Shown here: positions 1 through 12,600 of the stretch, in pieces | How positions within the stretch are numbered: position 1 is the first letter of the stretch | How the letters are laid out: every line of letters begins with the position of its first letter | Source of the DNA: Pithys albifrons albifrons | Taxonomy: Eukaryota > Chordata > Aves > Passeriformes > Thamnophilidae | Assembly (NCBI RefSeq): GCF_047495875.1 | Contig: NC_092474.1 | Coordinates: forward strand, 8,866,501-8,930,500 | Length of the DNA stretch: 64,000 bases | Direction of reading: 5' to 3' | Translations under genes and position numbers: made by a program | Notes under the pieces: model-generated | Told to the model about the DNA's origin: nothing | Seen by the model: only the letters and a program-made list of their open reading frames with translations | Databases searched by the model: none

Positions 1-3000
1 CTTCGTGCAGCTGAATTTCTCTTCACATTTATTTTTTCCATGTAGAGGAGGAAGCTTTGGTTAGTTTTGAAATGTTATTTTTTTTTAGTCTTATGCAGTT
101 GGAGGTATCTGATGAAAGCTAGTTGCCTTTGTTATATGTAGGCACAGATGTGCAGTATAAGAGATGTAAATTAAGAAAAGAGAATTTTGTTATACGTGAT
201 GCTCCTCAAGTGTAATTTTTAGTATAATGTAATGTCTTATCTCTGGTCCCTTGACATGGACCAGGTCTCAAAGGACACTGAAGGGAAATGGCAAGGTGTT
301 GTAGAATCTTTGTGTTCCCAACCCAGCCCTGCAGGGCCTGTTAAAATAATCCCTGGTGCCTGAGCCATGGTTGTCCTTCAGGACGATTTTATAGGTGGCA
401 CTATTTCTGTCATGTTCTGATATTTCATGCTGAAATTACTTACAGACAGGTTGCAGCCAGAGAAACTAGGGTTGATATTTCTTATCTCAAGAGACCTTAC
501 CTTTCTTGATTAAACCTAATTAGTAGTGCTTTGGAAATCAGTTCTGTGCCCTTTATAAGATCAACATTAGGGATCTGACAGAATTAAAGTGCAAATAAAG
601 CAGATCTAAAAGTTGGCTGTTGAGATACACGTCTCAAAGTTACAAAAGGATTTTGCTTTTTTTTTCTCTAATATTGCACAAAAGGGTCATGCATAAGTAG
701 TTGTGCCACTGTGTTAATATATTACTTTTGTAGTCCATATTATAGAGTCCTGTGCGAAAATTTCATCATCAACTTTATCATAAATTTTCTGATATGAAGT
801 ATTTGCCAGCCACTTTTCCACAGCCTATTTGCCCAAACCCAAATCAAGTTTCTAAAGTTGTAGTATGAGATTTTAAGCTGCTGCCTTTATTGAAGACATT
901 TCTAGACTGAAAATGAGAAAGGCAGAGCTTCCTTTTCCATCAATTAAATATTAGAACAATCTTAACTTTCAAAACATGACTTAATGGTTCTCTTGGGCCT
1001 AACACATTCCCTTGCATCAGTCACTGATACAAAACTTAATCTGTATTGCCTGGTGGTTTTCTTTTCATATATAATAATCACTCTGTTCAGAAAGACTGCC
1101 CGTATAACCTTAATAATGCTTCCAGGTAATGGTGATCTGCTGTTATCAAATATTTTGGATTCTGTCTGGTATGCCAGTTCAGCACTGGTAAGGCTTGGGC
1201 ATGAAAACCCATCTTATCTTCATCACTGCGTTGGACATTCAGCCACAGGCACTACTGCATGATGTTCAAATTCCGCATGACTTACTTCCCTTATAGCTGT
1301 CAGTCCTAGCACCAAAATTTGGCCAACAGCCACATCTGTCTTTGTGCAGTACTGTTCAACTGAGTGTTCTCTGGTTTATCTGGGCAGGAAACCTGCTGTA
1401 GTGATTTGCCTAAAGCTTTGGAAGAAAGAAGTGAAATTTTGTGTCTCCTGTCTGTAGAGTTTGTGCTGACTCTTCAGACTCAGCCAGTGAGTGATGCAGC
1501 TGTTGCAAATATTAGCCAGCAGTATTGAAGAAATTCAGCACCTGGAACATTGAATATTTTGACTATTATCTGTCTATATTCCGTGTGATTTGCTTACCCA
1601 CTTCTTGTAGAGAAGTTCAATGAAGGAACTATTTAGGCAGTCATGATTCAGATGTATTAGAGATGCTCTTTAACCAGTGTCAGGTTTGCATAGAATTGTT
1701 CAACAGGTATATTTTCAGCTTTCATTCAAATAAGAAGTTCTTATAGGCAGGAGCCTCTCTAATTTTTCCACCCATACTTTGTTTGTCTGTCCATCTTGTG
1801 TACTGAGGTAGTTCTCATAGAAAACTATTGCAATGAAATTAACAACTTGCATTAAATGCTTACAGAGAGTCAGAATTTTACAGATTCTCTTCAGTTCTGA
1901 CTGTTTTTTTCCCTTACAGTAAAATCCATTTTGGTATGGCTCTAGCAACTCTCCTGTCACAAAGTCTTTTGCATCTCAGTAGACTGTGCTAAACCTGTGG
2001 ACAACTAGATGGGGGAAAAAACGCAAGCAAAAAACTCCCTATTTACTACCTGTCTGATTCCTGAACAACCTTCTTAAGAGTGCTTAGTTAATGTGTTCAG
2101 TTTGAATCACTGAGTTTGAGTATTGTCTGTGCTCAGCATTCTGCTTGGGAAACAAGAGAGATGGGGATGTTGCTGAGAGTTAGTGCTCCCCAGCAAGTAC
2201 CCCTGCTTGGAGCTGTGGAGTGTGAGGAACAGAGTGATAATCCAGAGCAAGGCAAGTCTAAAGACACGCTCTAAACCTGTAAGACACAAAGACCCTCACA
2301 GAGAACAGTGCCAGAACATCAGTCTCGCTACAGCAATTGTGTGAACTAGTTACTGAAATGTTAATGGAGACTAACTCCATACAGAGAGAGATTGGAAGAG
2401 GCAGCTTGTGGACTGGATGTTAAAGTTTTAGAATTCCAGACTGCACCTCTGTTCAGCAAAATCAAGTCTGGGGCAAAAGTTACTTGGCTGTACCTCATTG
2501 GTTTGCACACCTGAAGTATGTGTGTTTAACAGGCAGACACCCATTCGTGGTTTATTGCTTGTGTTTTCCACAGATGCACCCCTGACATCCCTAATGATAT
2601 TCTGTCTTGCTCTCAGAGCTTTGGGACCACCTCTGAGTAGGTGAGGCTGCTAAAAGAAGGGGAAAGAAGGGAGAAATTTTAATGCTGCCAGACAGAAGGC
2701 AGTGTGGGAAGCTATTGGGCATCCTGTTATTTCCTGTGGCAAATTACAAATCCTTATTATTAATAAGTTTTATTCTGAATAAATAGCATTCAGTCTGGAA
2801 CATGATAAGAAAGGAAGATTGGATGTCAGTGGTGCTGCTGTGGCAATAGTGCAACAGACAGTACTCATTTTATCCTGCAGAGGAAGGGATTTACCTCCTT
2901 TATGTACCTGCAACGCTTTCCAAATGAATCCATTTTCCATGCTGCAGATACAGGATAACATCTGACAAAGTGATGAGGAGTTGAATGCATCTGAGCTATA

Positions 3001-3869
3001 ATTCTGTGTGTTGGTAACAGAGGTGCAGCTATTTGAAGTATCAGCTAGGTGTATGAGAGGAAAAAAAATTATTTCAGAAATATAATGCTGAAACTTAAAA
3101 GCAGAAATATCCTACCCTATGTTGTAACCTGGATGAAGGTTTTGGCAGCATATCTACCTGGTTTTGAGTACAGATGTGCCTTAGTAAAGAAGGTGCTCTG
3201 TTAGTTTGAGTGTAGCACTGTACAAACATAAGTGAGGCAAGCTCCAGTACAAAATATAAAGTGTAGATTAAAAGCATAATTGGAAAAATGGCGTGGACAG
3301 CTTCACTGTAAGCAAGAGTCTTATGTTTAATTAGTAGATAACTTGTGTTGTTTAATAACCAATCAAAATGAAGCTTGGATACAGCACATCTCAGTGGTTT
3401 TTTGAGATTCTCTGAAATACTTGAAGGTATATGCTGATATCAGACAAAACAAAGTGGCTTATTTGAGATCAAAGTTGTGGGGAAATAACTGCTGGGCATG
3501 GAAACTCAAACTTCATGAGGAACCCTGGAACAAAATTGGTCCCATTTTTAATGGAAGAAGAGCATAATTTAGTGTCTTCCTGTACCTTTACTATCTCAGG
3601 AAAAAGTCAGACTATTTTCATATTTTCTGCAAAGATTTATTTGAGGTTTCATTTGTAAGGAAGACTGTCCTCCAGCTTGTCGCTACTGTGAGAATGGGTG
3701 GGAGGCCAAAGGAAGCACTGAAGTTAGCAGCAAAGTGCTGGTTTTGTGGGATCCTTTGGCCCTGCTTGAGAACATATTTAGATACTGATAACTGACTCTA
3801 CAATATTGAAGAGAAATGGTGTCTTCTAGCTGTTTAAACAAAATTGTGATGTGTTGTGGAAAGCATTTG

Positions 3870-4084
3870 TGTGATATTAAGAAAAAATTCTTTACTCAGA
3901 AGGTAGTGAGTCACAGGTTGCCCAGGGAAGCTGTGGCTGTCCCGTCCCTGGAAGTGCCCAAGGCCAGGTTGGACAGAGCTTGGAGCAACCTGGGATAGTG
4001 GAAGGTGTCCCTGCCCATGGCAGGGGGTGGGAAGTAGGTGATCTTTAAGATTTCTTCCTTAAAGCCAAACCATTCTATGATTAT
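3870..4084 (+). mobile_element. CR1 LINE 3' tail fragment
   Basis: Recognisable CR1 3' end: a 'gatattaagaaaaaattctt' start, then 'caggttgcccagggaagctg', 'gaagtgcccaaggccaggtt', 'ggtgtccctgcccatggcag', and the terminal 'aaaccattctatgatta'. The orientation is + and the element is 5' truncated, as is usual for bird CR1. A short internal deletion follows 'gtgagtcac'. Confidence 0.9.
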
Positions 4085-4258
4085 ATGGCCCTCATAAATT
4101 CATTGTAGAAGTTCTAATTTCTCTGACCTCTTTGTCCCCTTCAAGAGGGAGGGGAAAATGAGAAGGTGACTATTGGCATTCACTTTTTATTTAAATCATG
4201 AACACAACAAATTTAATTTTTAGGCTCCAGGGGAATCTTTTTTTTCTTTACACAGACG

Positions 4259-4359
4259 TCCCCTGCTGAGGGCATAGAATATTGGGTACTTAAGAGTTAA
4301 ATCATCTTGCTTTGGAAGCAGCTGGGCAGTTTACACTCCTTGCTGGGCTGTACAAAAAT
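4259..4359 (+). repeat. 101-bp direct repeat, copy A
   Basis: Aligns without gaps to 5321-5421 with 9 mismatches over 101 bases by eye. Both copies share 'aagagttaaatcatcttg', 'gcagctgggcagtttacact' and 'tgctgggctgtacaaaaat'. Two differences are CpG decay in this copy (ctg and cat against cgg and cgt in copy B). Not recognised as CR1. Confidence 0.85.
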
Positions 4360-5320
4360 ACTTTTCCTTTGAAGTACCGGGAGGAGCGGCTGAGGGTAAA
4401 ACCTGGAATGGGGTTGTAGCTGGCGGTTTGTAGTGGGCTTAGCTTGGAGCAGGCAGCTGCCTGCAACTGCAGGGTGAGACGGCAGGGAAAGTCAGGGATT
4501 CTTTCACTCTTGCCATCACTGTCTCAGCATGAAGGCTTTCCTTTTGCAGTTCTTCAAATACTGTTTAGTTCTCAGAAAACTTTTAGATTGGGACAGTTTG
4601 CAAGAAATGCTGATTAAAAATATCTTTTCCCATAAAGGCATGCTAAATACAGAGGTCCTCTTGGAAGTTCCGTGGCTGCTTCTGATGTGATTCGGTAGTG
4701 AAATACACACTGCTGCTTTCTGGGATGAGAAAGTCTCACCTCTGCCAAGTAGTGGGAAGGAGGTTGAATTGTTTTGAACAAAGTTCTGGAAAGAGCTTTC
4801 AGAAGTTCACTAGAACCTGTGAAATCTCAGACCTGATGTCATACCTTAGCCAGGCTGAGCTCAGCTCTCAGTGCAGTAATACAAGAGCTGATGGAGAATG
4901 GCAGAACTGGAACCCCAAATGGCTGAAACCAAATTGGAAGACATGATGTCTGTAAGAAAAGCCACTGGGTGTTACAGCAGTTATGTGTGTCCTCTGCTGC
5001 GTGCAACAGGTACATCCCTGTTGGGAGGGGTCTGGAGAGCAAATTGCCCCCAGGCACATCCTGGTGCAGGCTGGGCTCTGCTGCACCTGCTGCCTCCTGC
5101 CTGGGCCACCAGTGCAACTGCACTGCCTGAAGTGGCTCCTTGGTTTTTTGGAGTAATACTTTGCCTCTTGGCAAATATTTCTTAACAATATTTGTATACA
5201 TTTTAGGGGAGTTTTTTACTGTTGTTGCCATTATATGAATCTGAGGAAAAGAAATTTCCTTTTAGCAATGGCACTAAGGGGACAATCAAAAGCAATTTAC
5301 TCACCACCTAATGACCAACA

Positions 5321-5421
5321 TCCCCTGCGGAGGGCGTAGCATATTGGGTACAGAAGAGTTAAATCATCTTGTTTTGAAAGCAGCTGGGCAGTTTACACTG
5401 GTTGCTGGGCTGTACAAAAAT
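5321..5421 (+). repeat. 101-bp direct repeat, copy B
   Basis: Second copy, 1062 bp downstream of copy A and in the same orientation. Similarity stops sharply on both sides. Its 3' flank runs into a short (ATG)n stretch at about 5448-5462. It could be a local duplication or two insertions of one short element. Confidence 0.85.
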
Positions 5422-6369
5422 TCTTGTTACCTGTATCTGTTAAATAGATGATGATGATGATAGGGCTGCATGTCATATCTTCAAATTTCAAGTTAAATTT
5501 ATCTTAACTGCCCTTAATAATTGTGGCCTTTCATCTTTACTCATTTAAGGATCCAGCACTTCACTGTTCCCAGGTTCTCCAGGTTTCTTTCCCCGCTGCT
5601 CTGCCATTCAGGCAGTCTTTAACTTTCTACCTATGTCTTTTTTTTCTGAATGACAAAAAATGTCAAGAATTAAGTTGCTAAAATACGCAGAATTTTCCTC
5701 CAGGGTTTCTGCTGTTGTATGAGCTATATAGAGGGTTCTGTCCTTGAAATACTTGTTTATTAGTATGTGAAATACCTTGCTTTCTCATTTAACAATTCAA
5801 GTTTCAGTGAAAATGGCTAGTAATACAGGCTGAAGAATCTCAGAATCTGCTTCCATCCCAGAGCTGTTGCCGAAATTCTTCACTTATAATCTACAGAAAG
5901 TGAGGGGGTTTGCGCCATGGCAGAAGTGAAAGTAAGAAGTCCAGAACAGGATTTGTGGGATATTGTATTTTAGCTTCTTTTTTCAAGAAGCTGCTACCTG
6001 TGTTGCAGAGAGCAGGTGCCTGGCTCCTTACTTGTTGGCTGTGTGTGTCTTTTTGCGTGGCTCTGCAAGTGCAAGAGCTGAAGAAAACTTCTGCTCAGTT
6101 GCCATGTGGATAATTATTGATGCATGTCATTTTGATTGGAGGATGTTTCCCACTTTTGTGTTACAAGAGGCATAAGTTGATGGGCCTCTGTATTATCATT
6201 AAACATCCTTAACAAAATAGAGCCTAGAGAAACAAGAACGCAGAACTCAAGTGCCCCGGTTGCGTGCCTGGCAGCTGAAAGATCAACGACGACAAGTTGT
6301 TCTGCTCATCTGCTTTTTAGCAGGAGGGACGTGCAGGAGGGCCCGGCGGCCGTGCCCGCGTTTGGCACA

Positions 6370-6640
6370 GCGTGGGTTTGTGCAGGTGGGGTTTGTGTGC
6401 AGGGACCCCCCCCTTCCCGTGGGGTTTGTGTGCAGGGACACCCCCCCCTCCCGTGGGGTTTGTGTGCAGGGACACCCCCCCCTCCCGTGGGGTTTGTGTG
6501 CAGGGACACCCCCCCCTCCCGTGGGGTTTGTGTGCAGGGACACCCCCCCCTCCCGTGGGGTTTGTGTGCAGGGACACCCCCCCCCCCTCCCGTGGGGTTT
6601 GTGTGCCCGGACCCACCCCTTGGGTTTGTGCAGGGACCCC
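6370..6640 (+). repeat. GC-rich minisatellite, 33-37-bp unit, about 6 full copies plus partial ends
   Basis: Units beginning 'gtggggtttgtgtgcaggga' start at 6386, 6419, 6453, 6487, 6521, 6555 and 6592. Each carries a C-run of varying length followed by 'tccc'. Shorter degenerate units flank the array. Spacing of 33-34 bp, with one of 37, comes from C-run length. Because the unit contains no stop in several frames and 34 is not a multiple of three, long open frames appear on both strands; these are artefacts. Confidence 0.93.
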
Positions 6641-9600
6641 GTGATTTCGTGTCTGCAGCTCCCGGGGTGCACACGGGGTTCAGGGTCCTCACAGAGCTGC
6701 TCCTGGACAGGAATGGGTGCTGTGCCTTTTCCAAAACTGTGCAGGCAAAGCAGATATTATCAGGGCTGGCCCTGGGGCATGAAATAGAAAGATCAAAGGA
6801 TGTGGCAGCAGCACACAGAGGCTCTTCAAAGCCTGAGTAGGGGAGGATTGATAGAGAAAAGGAGAATGCTCTTGCTGATGTAATCGCAGCCTGTGAGACA
6901 GGTTGGGTTTTTTTCCTTAATTTAAACAAAGGCACAAAGACAGTCCTTGTTTGTTTAGAGAGGTGAAGCGTGTGCCACAGAGATAGAGTAGGGATACCTG
7001 AGTATACAGAAAGCTTTCACGAATAGCATGGAGCTCAAGCATTTTGAAGTGACTGCAAAGTTGCAATTTATAGTATTTTACTTTGCACAACTTTTGCATG
7101 TGGTATGCTCTCACTTGTGGTGTCCGTGTGGGATGAAGTAGGAAAATGGCAAATGCCTTCCTTATTAAAATGGAAACTATTTTGTTTTCTCCTGAGAATG
7201 CTAGTTAAAGATTTCTGGGATTTGTATGAAAAGAAGTTGAGCACAGGCAAGATGGAGTTGGAGGGGAAGTGATAAGCTGGATCCATCAAGAAGCTCAGGC
7301 TTGTTCAGGCACAAGCTGTACAGAAAGAAGCAGTTCTCCCCCATTGTCTGTGTGGAAAGAGAGGAGAGGTGTGACTTCTCTGGAACAGACGTGCAGGGAT
7401 GGAAGGAGTTTTCAATCTTCTCTTTTACAGACCTTACTTCTCTTTATATGCTGCAGCTGCAGAAGTAGGTTTCTGAACTTTCATTTTTGTTATGAAGGTA
7501 AGGGATAGAAAATAGGTTTTCAAAGGCAACCTTGTGAAATTGTGAGATAGAGCATGGGGGTGCTGTTTTTCCACTCGAAGGTGTGTCTGTTTGGTGTCTG
7601 AGAAATGACCTGAGCTAGCTGAGTCTGATACCCAAAAAAATATCTGACATTTGTGGGCATGACTCAAGGCCTGAATGAATAAGTATTACCAGAGAGGCAA
7701 GGCATATCAGTTAATGTAGTTACATTGATTTCATACATGTTTGTAGCTCAGGCAGGACAAGCTCTTTTAGCTTAGGTGGTGAGAGAATCTGGCATGCATT
7801 TGCTCTTGGTATAGACTGGAGGTCCATGGAGGCAGAACTGGGAGGAAGAGTCCATCTCTCCATAAGTCTCCGGGAAGCTGTTAACTCCAAAACTGAAAAA
7901 CAACTTCTCCATCTTGCATAGTTTCATTTACTGATTGTTTTAGAAGAAAGATCTGATAGGATTCTCTCAGTCCCAAAATGTATTCCAGGATACCATAAAT
8001 CACAGTGGTTATTCTGCTGGCAAAATCTACAGCTTTAGTCCCCCTGTAGCCATGAGACCATTTGCACTGCAGTTCAGATCAGAACATAAAATTGTGCCAC
8101 TCTGAAGTCTGAAAAGGTGAGGGGAAGGTGACTGCCTTTATTGTTAACTTGAATGCTTCATTCTGGGGTCAAAGCTACATTTATAGACTGCTGAATTAGT
8201 TTATTAACCTTAATAAGAGGTCCCTGCTCAAAAAGATATTCATCCTCTTTATTGTGGAGTATTGAGGGATGACACTGGCATTTTTGTGTTGTCTCATGAA
8301 AACTCAGTTTTGCTGGTGAGCATCAAAACTTTTTCTCTTCACCTCCCTGAATCTGTCTTCTGCCATGCTGCTTCCACAGATGTGTCTGATTTGACACTTG
8401 ACGTTAGTAGAAAGAGCTTCAATACACTTAAAATACTCTAATTTTGGTTTTTACTTAAGAAACTTTCAGTCACCAGGAAATTTGCACATCTTACAGAGCT
8501 CTGAGATGGGCTCTGACATGTGTTTTTATTACTGCTGCAGGCACCTTCCCCTCATGATACAGAGAGGCTGAAGAAAAATTCTGGGATGGGAATCCTAGCA
8601 ATCACCATGGCTTTCTGCTTCAAAATATATCCGTTTTGGAAATCCCACCTAGCTGTGTGAAGGGTAGACTGTTCCAGTCTGTTGTAGTAGACAGCAGTTA
8701 ATAAAGCAGAGGCTCCTCTATCCATAGAAGAGAAAAAATTGGTGGGTTCTGCCATCAGTATGGCATCCCCATGCTTTGCTTCTAGTAAGTAACAAAAAGA
8801 AAAAAGGGATTTTAAGAGATTTACTGACTTTGTGCAGCCACTTCTGCCAGTGGTATCTGTGGCCTTTTGATTCATGCAGCCAAGTGAATTAACAGAGCTG
8901 CCATGCCAAGTTAACCAAAAAGTTCCTCTATGCCAGTGACTCTTTCTGGCAGCCGCCAGTAGCAGATACTTGTGAAGGAATGTAATATTAGAGCAAGCCC
9001 GTCCCACGAATTCTGCAGTACCTGTTTCCAGGCTCTACCAGCTTGTGGCTTAGGTCTTCCTATAAGTACTGACTACTACACAAGAGCCCTTGATGGCTTT
9101 TTGTTTAACATTTTTTCCAGTTCATTACTTCATGTGTAACTTTCTTGTCTACATTTGAGAGAGCACAGGGAAGATCTCTTTTGGTTTTGAGGCTTGTGGC
9201 ACACCGTGACATTGTACTTATCCTTATTTTTGAATAGCAGTGTCTGTGTTGGTGTGTGTAGTCTGGGAGGTGTAGAACAACAGTTTTGTTGGCATGTCTG
9301 ACACTTACCCACCTAAATTGCTCACTAATAGGCTCAGAGGGAAGGCAATTTGATGTACAGAATTTTTCTCATTCTCTTACTGTCCAGTGTAAATTCTGTA
9401 GTTTTTTTTGAGCTGCAGGGGAAAAAATGTTGCCAGGAAGTAATTGTTCTTTCTGTCTCTTCCTAATTCCGTGCAGCAGCTGCCTCATCTTTAGCTGCTA
9501 TTAATGTTCAGAGCTCTCTGAACAAAGGAGTGTCAGGCTGATGTAACTTTTTCCTCTGTCAGACATTCTCTCTGAAGCCATCTTTTGTCTCGATGGCCCT

Positions 9601-12600
9601 ATTGTAACCATTCATATACTGATGAATGAGCAGGAAGCTGATGACAGTGAGCAGATGACTCTGATCATGTACAGGTTTTACTCAGGCTCCAGCTTGAGAG
9701 AGTATAGATAGGAACAGAGTTGTACCACTGTCAACTACAATGTCTGACTTGTTCATTTGGATTTTCTTTTGTTTAAGAAACTGGAAAAGATTGCTAATCT
9801 AGGAGAAAATGTGGTAATTTTTTTCCTGGACAACAGTATTAACAGATACAAATCCAGGAATTCTGTCACTTTGTCATGCAAAGAGGAGTCTACTTCAATG
9901 GCTGCATTTTTATTTTTATTTTTGAGATTGTGATACGTGTCGTGTTTGATTAGAGGTGATGGTCTCTTATTTGTTGTCCCGTTTGTGGCAAACCAGGTTC
10001 AAACCCATCCTGAAGGTTCTGAAGAAAATCAGCACCTCAGGTGACAGGGGTTGTTGGGGAGAGAGGGAGGACTCCTTCCCCCCAGCTCTTCCTCCACACA
10101 TTTTAAAGGAGCTACTGCAGGCTGATAACAAAACATGTTCTTAAAGCCTGACAAGAACAGCAGTAGATGTGGCCCTTTTCTTCTGAACTGGAAGGGGATA
10201 GCAAGACCAGCTTATCAGGAGAGGTACCAGCAAACGTGTCCAAACTAGTTAATGAAGTTTGCTACTGAAAGCTGATATGGTCTTGCACAGAAAACTGTTC
10301 TTAATCTGGGTAAATGTATTCAATCAGCCAGTATATTGCTGAAATAATCTATTACTATGATGATTTGAGGAACTTGGGAAGAAAAAAGCCATAATGCTGT
10401 CTTGTGATATTAGGTACTAGAAGTAAGCAAAATATGGTAGAGGATTTTGAGCCAGATTTTCTGAGGACTGATGGTGTACTATCAGCTACCTGACAGAGGG
10501 ATCTTAAAGGGTCTCTCAAAGTTGTGACTATGGTTTCTTTTCCTTCTTAAGAATAAAATGTGTGTTCTGACAACCTGATCCTGGTGGAAGTAGCTGAGAA
10601 TTTCATAAGAGTCTTGCAATTACTAGGAAAGGACCAGAGAGAAAAGCAGAAGACTTTGTGAGCAGCATTAGGCTCCAAGAGCTTGAGTGCTGCATGCAGC
10701 CAAGTCAGTGCATCTTCACATTGGACGGAGAGACTGAAAAGAGGAACAGGTAGATCACAAGCCGTGGATCATCTGTGTCCTGTAACAAAGTGACACTGAA
10801 AAAGACTGAATTTAACCAGCTTGGAAAAGAGTCAAAAGAGACTGAGCAAGGTCTGATATATATAGAGAGTGATTCAGGAACAGTTATTGGTTACTCCTTG
10901 CAATACCAGCATTTACAGTGTTCTCTGAAATTCATGTAACAGCTTTAGAGTCAGGAAAAGAATGTACATTGTAAAAATAGTAGTTGTGTTTCTTGCTGTA
11001 GGGTGGTGTAAAAGCCATAAGGATGTGTGTCATCCTAAAGGAATTAGGTAAAAACATGAAACATAGATGCGTTGCACAGTATTTTGGGTGAAGTCTCAGC
11101 TCTGGAAGTTTTTTAATCGCTGATAGCCATAATTAAGATGCTGTACCTAAAGAATAATCATGCCATATTTGTTCTGCTTTTTCTATTCTCCAGATTTCTG
11201 CAGTTGTAGGGTACTGTGCTGATTGGATTTTTTGATCGCATTTTGCATGGCTGTTTTTATGACTTGCCCAACATTGCACAGGAATTCTGTGTCAGAGGGA
11301 GCAGTCCAGTCTCTTGGGAAGCATTCAGCTGCTTTAACCACAATGCTCTATTTTCTTTTCTCATGGTATCTTGCCTCATTCACTGCACTGTCCAAATTTT
11401 CTAACACGTGAGGGAAGGTCCTGCAGACAGCACTCATTCACTTCACACTGCTGAGTTCGTGGAGTACAGTTTACACCATTACTTTGCCAATCAGTGAGGC
11501 AAACCCCAGTGGTGAGCTGTGCCAGCAGGAGAGCCCCAGGCCAATAGGCTTTACTGGACTTGTTAGCATGGGCTGCATGCCATGGCTGCAGGAGTTGGAT
11601 TAAAAAAAAAAGGAAAAGATCAAAAGGGGGATGGGGTGGAAGAGAAGTAGTGAAGGGTTAATCTGGAAGAGGGATGAGGCAATAGATTAGTGGCCATAAG
11701 GAAGTATTAATCATACAGAAAGAGATGGTGAAAGAAGGAGGGAGAACTGTAGTTGTATCCTGAAATACAGCACGAGTCTTGAAAATTAACACTGAATTGG
11801 GCTAGTAATTTTAATTATTTTTATTATGGTAAATTTTAAATTTTAGAATTTTTTTCACCTATATATAGGATGCTGTATATACATTAGTACAGTGTCGGAA
11901 AAAGCTGAGGAAAATTGTTTTGATTTACTGTTCTGTAAAACTGTTCAGTTTTGTATTTTTTTATTCACCGTGGAGTTGAATTTTGCTCTTAGATCAGGGA
12001 ATGAATCTCTGTAATGAATGGGCAGTGCAGCAGGTCTTCAGAATTTCAGAAACTTCCATTAATGTTAGTTTGACTTTAAGTAACATAAAATTGGATTCTT
12101 CAGGCACCAAGTGCTAAGTTCTTGCAAATGCCTTTGATAAATTGAAAAGAGCAAAGGCCCCAGAGTTACTTGAGTGCAGAATAGTTCTGCATTCTGGTTC
12201 AAGATGTCAGAGCACACTCGGGCTGTGAGCAGTGAGTGACACTGGCCATCAGTCAGCCTCTGATGCTGGCCAAGTGTTCCCAGTTCTGCAGTGGACTGCC
12301 CATGTTACAGCTAAGTTGGTTATTTGCTGTGCAAAATAAATTGCGGCTGAAAGAAGGAGGAAGAATTTCATAGTGTGTGAAATGGGAAATTAGCTGGGAC
12401 TACTTTGACAGTGTGCTGTGTTAGAATTAAGCATAGCACAGCTTTTTACTTTAAAGTCATTCTCTCTACTGCAGAGCACTTTTCAGTGGTGACAGAGTAG
12501 AGCAAATCTCACTCAAAATGGTTGCCCGTTTCCACTTGGAACAATAGGACTGAGAAGCCATAGGCTGCCATCAGGTGGCAGTTTTTAAGAAGGGCATTTT

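Noticed and set aside
4839..5231. 130- and 106-codon frames on the minus strand between the two 101-bp repeats
   Set aside because: No similarity to reverse transcriptase, integrase, transposase or any other family I recognise, so they do not support a mobile element spanning the repeats.
4259..5421. Reading the 101-bp pair as LTRs of one retroelement
   Set aside because: The copies are shorter than usual LTRs, lack TG...CA ends and have no primer-binding site or coding remnants between them. Kept only as an open possibility.
6251..6935. Several overlapping 90-210-codon open frames on both strands, Gly/Pro/Cys-rich
   Set aside because: They are the translation of the 34-bp minisatellite in different frames, with no splice or start context.
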